Positions 6,940 through 14,577 are shown, counted from the first letter of the stretch. The stretch is DNA of 15,046 bases from an uncultured Clostridia bacterium (GCA_937907055.1 CALCTW010000035.1:1-15046), one strand, 5' to 3'. Translations and numbers: made by a program. Notes: a model not told the origin generated them from the sequence alone.

Positions 6940-7625
6940 GCGATATCACGATCATGAATTTTGCAGCCCCTCCTTTTGATGAAAAGGAGGCGCTTCGTTA
7001 TGCGGGATGCCGTGATGGATGGGACAACGCGTTGCCGCAGGCCTGCTTTGATGAACTGGCTCCGCAGTTGAGTTATCGCGTCTGCTTTGCGGAATATCAG
7101 ATCTCCCGCGATGAAAACGGGCTGGATCTGGGCTTCGCGAAGACGGATTCCAAAGACCTGGCGCGCGCGTTAAGGGGCTGCGACCAGCTGATCGCCTTCG
7201 CTGCTACTGTCGGGTTCGCGCCTGACCGGATGGTCAGCCGGTATGAACGTCTTTCACCGGCCAAAGCGCTGCTGTTTCAGGCGATCGGCGCGGAGCGGAT
7301 CGAAGCTCTGTGTGATGTGTTTTCGGACAGGATCGCGGCGATCTGCGCTGAAAAAGGATACAAGACCACGACACGCTTTTCACCCGGCTACGGGGATCTG
7401 GATCTTTCCATCCAACAGCCGCTGCTGACCGCGCTGGACGCGGCTAAACGCTGCGGCATTACGCTGACGGAAGGCTTTTTGATGCTTCCTACAAAAAGCG
7501 TGACAGCACTGATCGGTCTGAAGACATCCGAAGGGGATGCCTCCCACCGGGAGACAGATCATACATCCCGATCAAAACATAAATGCGCTTCCTGTCCCAG
7601 GACAGACTGCGCTTTCAGAAGGTGA
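6936..7625 (+). CDS. MetH reactivation-domain protein (stand-alone)
   Basis: A 229-residue protein matching the vitamin-B12-dependent methionine synthase activation domain, normally the C-terminal module of MetH. The signature is RFSPGYGDLDLSIQ (about residues 145-158), which places it around the cobalamin and S-adenosylmethionine site, followed by LTEGFLMLPTKSVTALIGL. A Cys motif, CASCPRTDC, ends the protein. In the family this domain supports reductive methylation of cob(II)alamin that has slipped out of the catalytic cycle. It overlaps metF by ATGA and ends five bases before the metH start. MetH here lacks the domain, so the two products must work as a complex. The C-terminal ~30 residues after IGL are a polar linker and Cys tail. 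Confidence 0.88.
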   Translation: MSDITIMNFAAPPFDEKEALRYAGCRDGWDNALPQACFDELAPQLSYRVCFAEYQISRDENGLDLGFAKTDSKDLARALRGCDQLIAFAATVGFAPDRMVSRYERLSPAKALLFQAIGAERIEALCDVFSDRIAAICAEKGYKTTTRFSPGYGDLDLSIQQPLLTALDAAKRCGITLTEGFLMLPTKSVTALIGLKTSEGDASHRETDHTSRSKHKCASCPRTDCAFRR

Positions 7626-7629
7626 ATCC

Positions 7630-10038
7630 ATGGATTTCAGAACATTTATGGCATCCAATATCGTGATCCTGGACGGTGGTATGGGCACGCTGCTGCAAAA
7701 GCGCGGCCTGAAGCCGGGGGAGAGCCCGATCCTGTGGAATCGTACCCATCCGGAGGAGATCCGCGCGATCCACCGGGCTTATTACGATGCAGGCAGTCAT
7801 CTGGTCTATGCCAATACATTCGGCGCGGACATGATGCACTACACGGAAGAGGAACTGAGCACGCTGATCCCGGCCGCCATCCGCAACGCCCGTGAGGCCG
7901 CTGCCAAAAGTACCGGTACACAGGAAAAGTATGTCGCCATGGATGTGGCTCCGTTTGGCAAACTGCTGAAGCCGCTGGGCGAACTGGATTTTGAAGACGC
8001 GGTAAAGGCCTTCAAGGTCGCCATCCGTCTGGGCGCGGAAGCCGGCGCGGACGCGGTGGTCATTGAGACCATGACCGACAGCTATGAGACCAAGGCCGCA
8101 TTGCTGGCCGCGAAGGAATGCTGCGATCTGCCGGTGCTGGTCAGCAATGCCTATGATGAACGGGGCAAGCTGATGACAGGCGCTGATCCGCTGAGTCTGA
8201 TCACCATGCTGGAGGGATTGGGCGCGGACGCGATCGGCGTGAACTGCTCTTTCGGGCCCGGTCAGTTGGAGCCTGTGATCGATGAATACCTGGCGCATGC
8301 TTCTGTGCCGGTGCTTTTCAAACCCAATGCCGGACTTCCGCGCGTAGATGAAGCCGGCAATACCGCCTTTGATATTACGGTGGAAGAATATACCGCGGTG
8401 ATCGAACGCGCGCTCCGAAAGGGCGTTCGTCTGGTCGGCGGCTGCTGCGGCACCACGCCGGAATATATCCGTGCCGTGGCCGAAGCGGCTGAGGGGATGG
8501 AGCCTGTTCCCGTAACGGCGAAGAGTGAGACCTATGTATGCAGCGGCCGGAAGGCTGTGCGTGTGGGTGTGGATCCTCTTCTGATCGGTGAAAGGATCAA
8601 TCCGACCGGCAAAAAACGCATGAAGCAGGCGCTTCAGGAGGATGATATCACCTATCTGCTGGAGGAAGCCATCCGGCAGGAGGAGCGCGGCGCGCACGCG
8701 CTGGATGTGAACTGCGGTATGCCCGGCATTGATGAAAAAACCATGCTGCCGCGCATCGTGTATGAAGTACAGTGTGTGACGGATCTGCCCCTGCAGGTGG
8801 ATACCACGGATGTTACCGCGATGGAAAGGGCGCTGCGGCTCTATCACGGCAAGGCGCTGATCAACAGTGTAAACGGCAAGCAGTCCAGTCTGGACGCGAT
8901 CCTGCCGCTGGCCGGGAAATACGGCGGTGTGCTGATCGCCCTGACGCTGGATGACAACGGCATTCCCGCAAGGGCGGAAGAGCGCGTAGCCATCGCGAAG
9001 CATATTCTGGACGAAGCCGCGAAATACGGCATTGACAAAAAGGATATCCTGTTCGATACCCTGACGATGGCGGTGAGCGCGGATGAGAATGCCGCCGCGG
9101 AGACCCTGAAGGCGGTCAGGCTGCTGCATGAGATGGGGTGCTATACTTCACTCGGTGTCAGCAATGTCAGCTTTGGCCTGCCCTGCCGGGACGGCATCAA
9201 CGGGGTGTTCTTCGGTATCGCGCTGGCGAACGGTCTGACGGCCGCGATCATGAATCCCTACAGCGATGAGATGATGAATGCCTATCATTCCTGGCAGCTT
9301 CTGAACGGGCGTGATCCCGGCGCGGCGAATTATATCGCGTTCGCGCAGAAACGCGCGCAGAACGCTCCTGCCGCGCAGCCGGTAACGGCGGTGCCTGCCG
9401 CGTCCGGCGCGGTCTCCGGGGCGAGCGGCCTGAAGGGCAGCATACTGCGCGGAATGAAAGACAGCGCCGCGAAAGAAACACGCGCGCTGCTGGAAACAAA
9501 AACCGCGCTGGAGATCATTGAGGATGAACTGATCCCGGCGCTTGATATCGCGGGAAAAGAGTATGAAGCCAAGCGCTTCTATCTGCCGCAGCTTCTGCTG
9601 AGCGCGGAGGCGGCAAAGGCGGCCTTCGACGCGATCAAGAACGCCGGTACTGCCGGAAAAGATGAGGCAAAAGCAAAAAAGACCATCATTCTGGCCACGG
9701 TGAAGGGCGATATCCATGATATCGGCAAAAATATCGTGCATATGATGATGGAGAACTATGGCTTCCGTGTGGTGGATCTGGGGAAGGATGTGCCGAAGGA
9801 AGCCGTGCTGGAGGCCGTACTGCAGCATGAAGCGGAGCTTTGCGGTCTGAGCGCGCTGATGACGACCACGGTCCCCGCCATGCAGGAGACCATTGAACTG
9901 CTGCATGAGAAGGCGCCGGCGTGCAGGATCATCGTGGGCGGCGCTGTGCTGACGGCGGAGTATGCCGCGAGGATCGGCGCGGATCATTATGCCAAGGACG
10001 CCATGGAGGCTGTGCGGTACGCTGAAAGCCTGAACTGA
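7630..10038 (+). CDS. metH: Cobalamin-dependent methionine synthase lacking the activation domain
   Basis: An 802-residue MetH that transfers the methyl group of methyl-tetrahydrofolate through cobalamin to homocysteine. Homocysteine module, residues 1-~295: DGGMGTLLQ at the start and zinc ligands Cys206 (GVNCS), Cys272 and Cys273 (GGCCGTTP). Pterin module ~315-590: IGERINPTGKK at 319-329, then LDVNCGMPG and SLGVSNVSFGLP. Four-helix cap ~640-690 after an Ala/Gly/Pro-rich linker. Rossmann cobalamin module ~690-802 with the Asp694-x-His696-xx-Gly699 motif, His696 being the lower cobalt ligand. The protein ends there, ~350 residues short of the E. coli form; the activation function is the gene upstream. 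ATG 7630 fits the family N-terminus. The frame is open further upstream, but that stretch overlaps the previous gene. Confidence 0.96.
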   Translation: MDFRTFMASNIVILDGGMGTLLQKRGLKPGESPILWNRTHPEEIRAIHRAYYDAGSHLVYANTFGADMMHYTEEELSTLIPAAIRNAREAAAKSTGTQEKYVAMDVAPFGKLLKPLGELDFEDAVKAFKVAIRLGAEAGADAVVIETMTDSYETKAALLAAKECCDLPVLVSNAYDERGKLMTGADPLSLITMLEGLGADAIGVNCSFGPGQLEPVIDEYLAHASVPVLFKPNAGLPRVDEAGNTAFDITVEEYTAVIERALRKGVRLVGGCCGTTPEYIRAVAEAAEGMEPVPVTAKSETYVCSGRKAVRVGVDPLLIGERINPTGKKRMKQALQEDDITYLLEEAIRQEERGAHALDVNCGMPGIDEKTMLPRIVYEVQCVTDLPLQVDTTDVTAMERALRLYHGKALINSVNGKQSSLDAILPLAGKYGGVLIALTLDDNGIPARAEERVAIAKHILDEAAKYGIDKKDILFDTLTMAVSADENAAAETLKAVRLLHEMGCYTSLGVSNVSFGLPCRDGINGVFFGIALANGLTAAIMNPYSDEMMNAYHSWQLLNGRDPGAANYIAFAQKRAQNAPAAQPVTAVPAASGAVSGASGLKGSILRGMKDSAAKETRALLETKTALEIIEDELIPALDIAGKEYEAKRFYLPQLLLSAEAAKAAFDAIKNAGTAGKDEAKAKKTIILATVKGDIHDIGKNIVHMMMENYGFRVVDLGKDVPKEAVLEAVLQHEAELCGLSALMTTTVPAMQETIELLHEKAPACRIIVGGAVLTAEYAARIGADHYAKDAMEAVRYAESLN

Positions 10039-10059
10039 GCCCCCAAAAGGAGAAAAACG

Positions 10060-10518
10060 ATGAAAAACCGGAACATGATCGTGTGCCTGATGCTGTTTGT
10101 GCTTTTGCTGACCGGTATGACGGCGCGCGCGGAAAGCCCGGCGGATGATCCGGTCGAAGCCGCTGTGGCAAACGCCTATCAGCAGCTCCTGATCTATGAT
10201 GTGATCACGGCGGAGGACGGCATCTATGTGGAAGGCTGCTTCGGCAGCCGATCCGTGGATGAAGCGACAGATGAACTGCTGATCGAAGGCTTTGATATTC
10301 AAAGCATCGTGATCCTGCGGCTTGCGGATGACTGTGAACTGCTCTTTCCCGACCTTACGGGAGAAAAACTGCTGCTGACGGGCCCTGAAGCATTGCCTCA
10401 GTGGTATCAGGATAATCTTTTATCCTGGTGTACGGATCGCGCCTTCTTCGCGTATTTCACACTCAATGAGCAGCTGATGCTGAGCCGCCTTGAGTATTAT
10501 TGGGATATGTATGATTGA
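10060..10518 (+). CDS. Small secreted protein of unknown function
   Basis: A 152-residue protein, with AAGGAG at 10047-10052 seven bases before ATG. Residues 1-24 form a clear signal peptide: basic MKNRN, a hydrophobic core of Leu, Val and Met, and cleavage after AxA at TARA. The mature part is acidic, with many Asp/Glu residues and two or three Cys, ending in an aromatic stretch (LEYYWDMYD). No lipobox, Cys protease motif or repeat is seen, and I do not recognise the family. It starts 21 bases after metH with no terminator between, so it is probably co-transcribed with the methionine block, though nothing ties it functionally to methionine. A strong hairpin follows. Confidence 0.75.
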   Translation: MKNRNMIVCLMLFVLLLTGMTARAESPADDPVEAAVANAYQQLLIYDVITAEDGIYVEGCFGSRSVDEATDELLIEGFDIQSIVILRLADDCELLFPDLTGEKLLLTGPEALPQWYQDNLLSWCTDRAFFAYFTLNEQLMLSRLEYYWDMYD

Positions 10519-10562
10519 TCCCTGCTCAGCCGAAGGCGGATTCGCCTGTCAGGAACATAACA

Positions 10563-10597
10563 AAACAGCACGCCTGAGATGATCAGACGTGCTGTTT
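10563..10597 (+). terminator. Bidirectional hairpin terminator between convergent units
   Basis: AAACAGCACG (10563-10572) pairs with CGTGCTGTTT (10588-10597), and an inner CTGA/TCAG stem extends it with one mismatch. On the plus strand a short T-rich tract follows; on the minus strand the stem is followed by TGTT after the A-rich flank. It sits between the 10060 gene and the convergent GH130 gene and can serve both. Confidence 0.75.
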
Positions 10598-10615
10598 GTG
10601 ATTTTGGATCAGTGA

Positions 10616-11587
10616 TCAGATCGCGTTCTTCTTGATGAAAGCCATCAGCTCATCCACCTGAGTGAAGGCGAGGCCGACCACGGTGTCCGCCGCGCCGTAA
10701 TAGATGGCGATACGGCCGGTAGCGGCATCGCACAGCGTGGCGCAGGGGAAGGTGACATTGGGCACATCGCCCACGCGCTCATAAAGCTCGGTGGGATGGA
10801 AGATGTAGGGACGGCAGCGATACAGCACCTTCCAGGGCTCATCCTTATCCAGAATGGCGGCGCCCATGGAGTAGATCATGCCGCTGCAGGTGGTGGCAAC
10901 GCCGTGATAGATCATCAGCCAGCCTTCATCGGTCTCGATCGGCAGGGGGCCGGGACCGATCTTGGTCCAGCTCCAGCCGCCGCCGGCACCCATCACATAG
11001 CGGTGATAGCCCCAGTGCTCCATATCCGGGCTCTGAGAAAGGAAGATATCGCCGAAGGGGGTGTGACCGTTATCGGAAGGACGGGAGAGCATCATGAACT
11101 TGCCGTTGATCTTACGGGGGAAGAGCACGCCGTTACGGTTGAAGGGGATGAAGGCGTTTTCCAGCTGGGTGAAGGTGACAAAGTCATCACTGGTGGCCAC
11201 GCCGATGGTGGGACCATGGAAGGAATTGCACCAGGTGACGTAATACTTGCCTTCGATCTGGCATACACGGGGGTCATAGCCGCAGGCGGGGCCCTTTACG
11301 GAGCCATCCTTGTCGTGCAGCATCAGGGGAGTGGGCTCGATATCCCAATGGATCGCGTCCTCGCTCTTGCCCAGATACAGATTCTGCTGCATGGCGGTAT
11401 CATCGCAGCGGAACACACCGACGAACTTGCCGTCCTTCGGAATGACAGCGCTGTTGAAAATGCTGTTGGCCGTGGGGATGAAGCTCTTGTCAATGATGGG
11501 ATTCTCGCTGTAGCGCCACACGATGTCGTTGCAGCCGGCGGGACGATCCTGCCAGGGAATATTCGGAAGATTGTTGCCGATGATCAT
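10616..11587 (-). CDS. GH130 beta-mannoside phosphorylase family protein
   Basis: A 323-residue five-bladed beta-propeller enzyme of glycoside hydrolase family 130, which phosphorolyses beta-mannosides to mannose 1-phosphate. Seen: the NSIFNSAVI and GVFRCDD blades, GYDPRVCQIEGKYYVTW with the family's catalytic Asp (Asp105), then GVLFPRKINGKFMMLSRPSD and IGPGPLPIETDEGWLMIYHG. There is no signal peptide, so it is cytoplasmic. The ribosome site is AGGAGG a few bases before the ATG, reading on the minus strand. Substrate choice among mannobiose, mannosyl-glucose and mannosyl-N-acetylglucosamine cannot be told from sequence by eye. It is a single-gene unit with its own promoter and a LacI-type palindrome, opposite in direction to both neighbours. 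It fits a fibre-degrading lifestyle alongside the pectin genes. Confidence 0.9.
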   Translation of the reverse strand: MIIGNNLPNIPWQDRPAGCNDIVWRYSENPIIDKSFIPTANSIFNSAVIPKDGKFVGVFRCDDTAMQQNLYLGKSEDAIHWDIEPTPLMLHDKDGSVKGPACGYDPRVCQIEGKYYVTWCNSFHGPTIGVATSDDFVTFTQLENAFIPFNRNGVLFPRKINGKFMMLSRPSDNGHTPFGDIFLSQSPDMEHWGYHRYVMGAGGGWSWTKIGPGPLPIETDEGWLMIYHGVATTCSGMIYSMGAAILDKDEPWKVLYRCRPYIFHPTELYERVGDVPNVTFPCATLCDAATGRIAIYYGAADTVVGLAFTQVDELMAFIKKNAI

Positions 11588-11638
11588 GTTGATGAACCTC
11601 CTGTACCGAAACTGAAAATGGTGGATAAGTCCGCTTTT

Positions 11639-11667
11639 AGTTTACAATAATCCCGCGTGTTTTGCAA
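11639..11667 (-). promoter_or_regulatory. Promoter of the GH130 gene
   Basis: Read on the minus strand, TTGCAA (11662-11667) is followed after exactly 17 bases by TAAACT (11639-11644). The transcript would begin ~50 bases before the ATG at 11587, and the AGGAGG lies within it. The LacI-type palindrome sits directly upstream. Confidence 0.6.
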
Positions 11668-11668
11668 G

Positions 11669-11682
11669 CGTAATCGTTTACG
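11669..11682. promoter_or_regulatory. LacI/CcpA-type operator candidate
   Basis: CGTAATCGTTTACG is an inverted repeat (CGTAA...TTACG) with the central CG that LacI-family regulators require. It lies one base upstream of the GH130 -35 on the minus strand and ~75 bases before the divergent flippase promoter. In Clostridia such sites bind sugar-specific LacI regulators or CcpA. The half-sites fit the general pattern, but which regulator binds is unknown. Confidence 0.5.
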
Positions 11683-11756
11683 AAAAGCAAAAAGATCTGC
11701 TGTGATCCGCAGCGTATCGAAAGCAGCGCGCGGAACGCGGGCGGCCTAAAAAGAAT

Positions 11757-11784
11757 TTGCAAATCCTGCATTATAATGATATAA
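11757..11784 (+). promoter_or_regulatory. Promoter of the flippase-like gene
   Basis: TTGCAA (11757-11762) and a perfect TATAAT (11779-11784) are separated by 16 bases. This sets the transcript start near 11791 and rules out the upstream in-frame TTG as a start codon, because that TTG is the -35 itself. Confidence 0.75.
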
Positions 11785-11828
11785 TTCTGTTGTATATGTT
11801 TACAAACATGTATGGAAGGATAGTTTCA

Positions 11829-12929
11829 GTGTCTAAAACCGAAAAAAAAGATCGTAAAAATATATGGAATATCGTCTTCATCGTTGCGGTCATTCTGGTG
11901 GTCATTCTGGTCATCCTGCTCAACGGTGATATTTCCGAAACATGGCAGACCATCACCAACGCGGATTACCGCTGGATGCTGGCGGCCTTCGGGGCATGGT
12001 TCGTATTCATGCTCCTGGATGCCGAGGATATGCATTTCTTCTTCCGCCGGCAGAAGATCGGGATCCGGTATCATCACACGGTGATCGCCTCGCTGATCGG
12101 TATGTTCTATTCCAATATTACTCCCGCGGCCACGGGCGGCCAGCCCATGCAGGTGGTCAGCCTCAGAAAGCACGGTGTGCAGCCCGGTGTGGCCAGCAGC
12201 TGTCTGGCGGTCAAGTTTTTCAGCTGGGAAGTGGCATTGCTGCTGGTCGGCACCATCTTCTGGATCATCGATCCGGCCGCCTTCGGGATGACGGCCACCA
12301 AACCGGTCTTCTTCGTGATATTGGGCTATATCATCAATGGCTTTATCGTGGCGGTGGTGCTGCTGCTGGTCGTCAGTCCAAAGCTGGTCGATAAACTGGT
12401 GAATGTCATCCTGAGGATGGGCAAAGCGCTTCATCTTGTGAAGGATCTGAAGCAGAGCCGCGCGAAGCTGGACAAGTCCATCAATGAGTTCAATTCCAGC
12501 GTTTACATGATCAAGCATAAGCCGCTGCAGCTGATCAGCATCATCTTCATCAATATGCTGCGCGTGGTGGCACTGATGAGCATCACCTACTTCGTATACC
12601 GCGCGGTCGGGCTGGGTGTTCCCGGTCAGGGAGAACTGCCAGTCGCGGGCTTCCTGGATATCCTCACCATCCAGACCCTGCTTTACATCACCGTTTCCTT
12701 CTTTCCCATGCCCGGCGCTTCCGGCGCGCAGGAGTTTGGCTTCAGCGGTTTCTTCTCCGCCATCCTGGGCGGCAAGGCCGGCGCCATGCTCCTCATCTGG
12801 CGTTTCTTCACTTATTATCTCATGATCCTCTTCGGCTTTGTGGGTGTTCTGCTGGACAGTATCGGCAAGGGCAAATCCCGGAAGGCTGTTGAAGATAAGA
12901 CAGACGTTTCAGCCGATACGGCCGTCTGA
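11829..12929 (+). CDS. Lysylphosphatidylglycerol synthase TM region/UPF0104-type flippase-like membrane protein
   Basis: A 366-residue polytopic membrane protein counted from GTG 11829, which has GGAAGGA at 11814-11820 eight bases before it. An earlier in-frame ATG lies before this ribosome site and is disfavoured. After a basic N-terminus (KTEKKDRKN) come about seven to eight hydrophobic segments. They include NIVFIVAVILVVILVILL at the start, the family-typical SLIGMFYSNITPAATGGQPMQ in the middle, and SFFPMPGASGAQEFGFSGFF near the end. These two conserved loops identify the MprF N-terminal-like family, which moves lipids or lipid-linked sugars across the membrane. No aminoacyl-transferase domain follows, so it is not a full MprF. 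It is a single-gene unit with its own promoter and terminator. The substrate is unknown. Confidence 0.85.
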   Translation: MSKTEKKDRKNIWNIVFIVAVILVVILVILLNGDISETWQTITNADYRWMLAAFGAWFVFMLLDAEDMHFFFRRQKIGIRYHHTVIASLIGMFYSNITPAATGGQPMQVVSLRKHGVQPGVASSCLAVKFFSWEVALLLVGTIFWIIDPAAFGMTATKPVFFVILGYIINGFIVAVVLLLVVSPKLVDKLVNVILRMGKALHLVKDLKQSRAKLDKSINEFNSSVYMIKHKPLQLISIIFINMLRVVALMSITYFVYRAVGLGVPGQGELPVAGFLDILTIQTLLYITVSFFPMPGASGAQEFGFSGFFSAILGGKAGAMLLIWRFFTYYLMILFGFVGVLLDSIGKGKSRKAVEDKTDVSADTAV

Positions 12930-12944
12930 GAATGCATAACGCAT

Positions 12945-12966
12945 GCCGGCCGGCTGGCCGGCTTTT
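12945..12966 (+). terminator. GC-rich terminator after the flippase-like gene
   Basis: GCCGGCC (12945-12951) pairs with GGCCGGC (12956-12962) around a GGCT loop, followed by TTTT (12963-12966). It lies 15 bases after the flippase stop and 27 bases before the next ATG, so the downstream gene probably has its own start. I see no clear promoter in the short gap. Confidence 0.8.
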
Positions 12967-12993
12967 GATTATCACCCGGGAGGGATGATCGCG

Positions 12994-13932
12994 ATGAAAA
13001 AAGTTATTTCCCTGATCCTGCTTTCCGTAATGCTTTGCTGCATGATCCCGTTCTCCGCCTTCGCGGAGGAGGAAGAAGCCACGGATGTATATACGCAGTC
13101 CAACGGGCTGGCGCTGTCCATGCGTCCCGGCGAAACGTGGGATCCCGGCCGTGAAGGCGTGCTGTGGATGACGGACGCGCCGGAAGTGGTCAGCGTGCGC
13201 ACAGGCGTTTTCGTCGCGCAGGATGTGGGGTTTGCCACGGTGCTGGGCGCGGATGCCGAAGGAAACCTGTATCAGTATGATATCACGGTGGAATCCGATG
13301 GTGTGCCGGCGCTGATGCGTTTCGCCATCGATTACGCGCTGAATGAATGGCAGCAGGTGGGGGGAGAGCGCCTGCCGCGCTGCAATAAGTACACCCTCTG
13401 GTACTCCAACGGCAATAAGTATGAATATGGCTGGTGCGCCGCTTTTGAGTGCTACTGCCTGTATCATGTGGGCATCCCCATGGTGGAGTGGACCAAGTGT
13501 GAGCCGCATCCGGACGGCGATGTGTGGGGTGTCAAGGCCAATGGCGTGGGCAAGGTCATCGAGGGCTATAACAAGATGAACCGCCTCACCTTCGTGCCCA
13601 GGACCGGCTACCTGGTGGTATACGGGCAGAAGGACAGCGGCAACAGCATGCATGTGGGCATCATCACCGATGTGCAGGAGCTGGGCAATGGTCAGTATCT
13701 GGTGAAGACGGTGGAGGGCAACATGAGCAACACCGTCAAGCGTTACTGCTACCTGTACACCGTGGGCAGCGCGGATGAGAGCCGCGCCAACGGCAAGAAC
13801 AACTACAACTACGGCGTGTACGGCAATTACAGTGATTGCCCGGAAGAATACCGCACCGAGCCGGAGACCTACCAGTACACCATCCACAGCAAAAAGTGGT
13901 ATGTCTTCCGCTTCTGCGCCACGTGGTTCTGA
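12994..13932 (+). CDS. Secreted Big2-CHAP amidase-like protein
   Basis: A 312-residue exported protein. The start is ATG 12994 because it follows GGGAGGG (12978-12984) and begins a clean signal peptide (MKKVISLILLSVMLCC, cleavage after AFA at residue 24). Residues ~35-100 resemble a bacterial Ig-like group 2 domain (LSMRPGETW, TDAPEVVSVRTGVFVAQDVG, YDITV). Residues ~115-255 are a CHAP-type cysteine peptidase/amidase: Cys148 in YGWCAAFECYC, His220 in MHVGIITDV, and the acidic or Asn third residue in TVEGN (Glu241/Asn243). Such enzymes cleave peptide cross-links of peptidoglycan, and here would act outside the membrane on the cell's own wall or a rival's. The last ~55 residues are Tyr- and Asn-rich without a recognised domain. 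No sortase motif or surface-layer repeat is seen. Confidence 0.82.
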   Translation: MKKVISLILLSVMLCCMIPFSAFAEEEEATDVYTQSNGLALSMRPGETWDPGREGVLWMTDAPEVVSVRTGVFVAQDVGFATVLGADAEGNLYQYDITVESDGVPALMRFAIDYALNEWQQVGGERLPRCNKYTLWYSNGNKYEYGWCAAFECYCLYHVGIPMVEWTKCEPHPDGDVWGVKANGVGKVIEGYNKMNRLTFVPRTGYLVVYGQKDSGNSMHVGIITDVQELGNGQYLVKTVEGNMSNTVKRYCYLYTVGSADESRANGKNNYNYGVYGNYSDCPEEYRTEPETYQYTIHSKKWYVFRFCATWF

Positions 13933-13953
13933 TATTGCTGAACTCATCATACG

Positions 13954-13989
13954 AAAAAAGAAGCCTTGCAACGCGCAGGCTTCTTTTTT
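13954..13989. terminator. Symmetric bidirectional terminator between CHAP gene and CRISPR array
   Basis: An A6-run plus GAAGCCT (13954-13966) pairs with AGGCTTC plus a T6-run (13977-13989), with a ten-base loop. Because an A-run precedes and a T-run follows the stem, it is a good intrinsic terminator on both strands. It ends the CHAP transcript on the plus strand and, 17 bases beyond the last repeat, the minus-strand precursor crRNA. Confidence 0.88.
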
Positions 13990-14006
13990 CATGCCGTGGA
14001 TGACTC

Positions 14007-14570
14007 AGGGGAGACCCCTATGAACTTACATCGTTCTCAAACTAAAGAATGTGACGATCAATGGTGTTCAGTGTTTGAGACCCCTATGAACTTACATCGT
14101 TCTCAAGCTAATCCTGTAAAGATTCCTGAGTTCCGTTGGTTTGAGACCCCTATGAACTTACATCGTTCTCAAACCTGCCGCGCCGGATCAGTGCAGTAGT
14201 GCAGGTTTGAGACCCCTATGAACTTACACCGTTCTCAAACCTATCGTCTCCGAGGCACTTGATGCTTCGGGTTTGAGACCCCTATGAACTTACATCGTTC
14301 TCAAACTTGCATGTATACGGCACATTCAGCAATACGGTTTGAGACCCCTATGAACTTACATCGTTCTCAAACGGATCGCGGCACGGGATCGCGGATCAGG
14401 CAGTTTGAGACCCCTATGAACTTACATCGTTCTCAAACAGCTGGACAAGGCGCGCGCGAAGGCATACAGTTTGAGACCCCTACGAACTTACATCGTTCTC
14501 AAACATCTGAACGCCTGACGGTTGAGCAGTATGCGTTTGAGACCCCTATGAACTTACATCGTTCTCAAAC
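14007..14570 (-). CRISPR. Type II-A CRISPR array, 9 repeats and 8 spacers
   Basis: Nine 36-base repeats alternate with eight spacers, every spacer exactly 30 bases. Repeats start at 14007, 14073, 14139, 14205, 14271, 14337, 14403, 14469 and 14535. Read on the minus strand the repeat begins GTTTGAGAACGATGTAAG and ends with GGGGTCTCAAAC, the type II form with GTTTGAGA/TCTCAAAC ends and an internal TGTAA. Repeats 3, 5, 6, 7 and 9 are identical. Repeat 1 has AGGG for GTTT at its outer edge; single changes occur at 14107, 14230 and 14483. The most degenerate copy is on the left, so the leader is on the right. A csn2 remnant on the leader side and the ATTTGAG heptamer assign subtype II-A. No cas9, cas1 or cas2 lies in the window. 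The plus-strand open frames over the array are artefacts of its 66-base period. Confidence 0.97.
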
Positions 14571-14577
14571 CTCAAAT
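14571..14577 (-). promoter_or_regulatory. Leader-anchoring sequence of the CRISPR array
   Basis: The seven bases touching the last repeat read ATTTGAG on the minus strand. This is the conserved heptamer at the leader-repeat junction of many type II-A systems, where Cas1-Cas2 integrates new spacers. Its position next to an undamaged repeat fixes the polarity of the array. Confidence 0.75.

Noticed and set aside
7537..7629. Upstream N-terminal extension of metH
   Set aside because: It overlaps the end of the activation-protein gene, encodes nothing MetH-like, and ATG 7630 gives the canonical family N-terminus (DGGMGTLLQ).
7615..10302. Long minus-strand open frames opposite metH
   Set aside because: They are shadows of a GC-biased coding strand, full of His/Arg/Gln, without ribosome sites or recognisable domains. 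The same holds for minus frames at 1741-2826, 3709-4914, 5102-5965 and 12820-13992, and the plus frame at 10796-11650.
11757..11828. TTG start and ATG start upstream of GTG 11829 for the membrane protein
   Set aside because: The TTG is the -35 box of a TTGCAA-16-TATAAT promoter, and the intermediate ATG precedes the GGAAGGA ribosome site that fits GTG 11829.
14007..14570. Spacers targeting genes within this window
   Set aside because: Reading the eight spacers against the window by eye gave no convincing match outside the array; a genome-wide or phage search would be needed to name targets.
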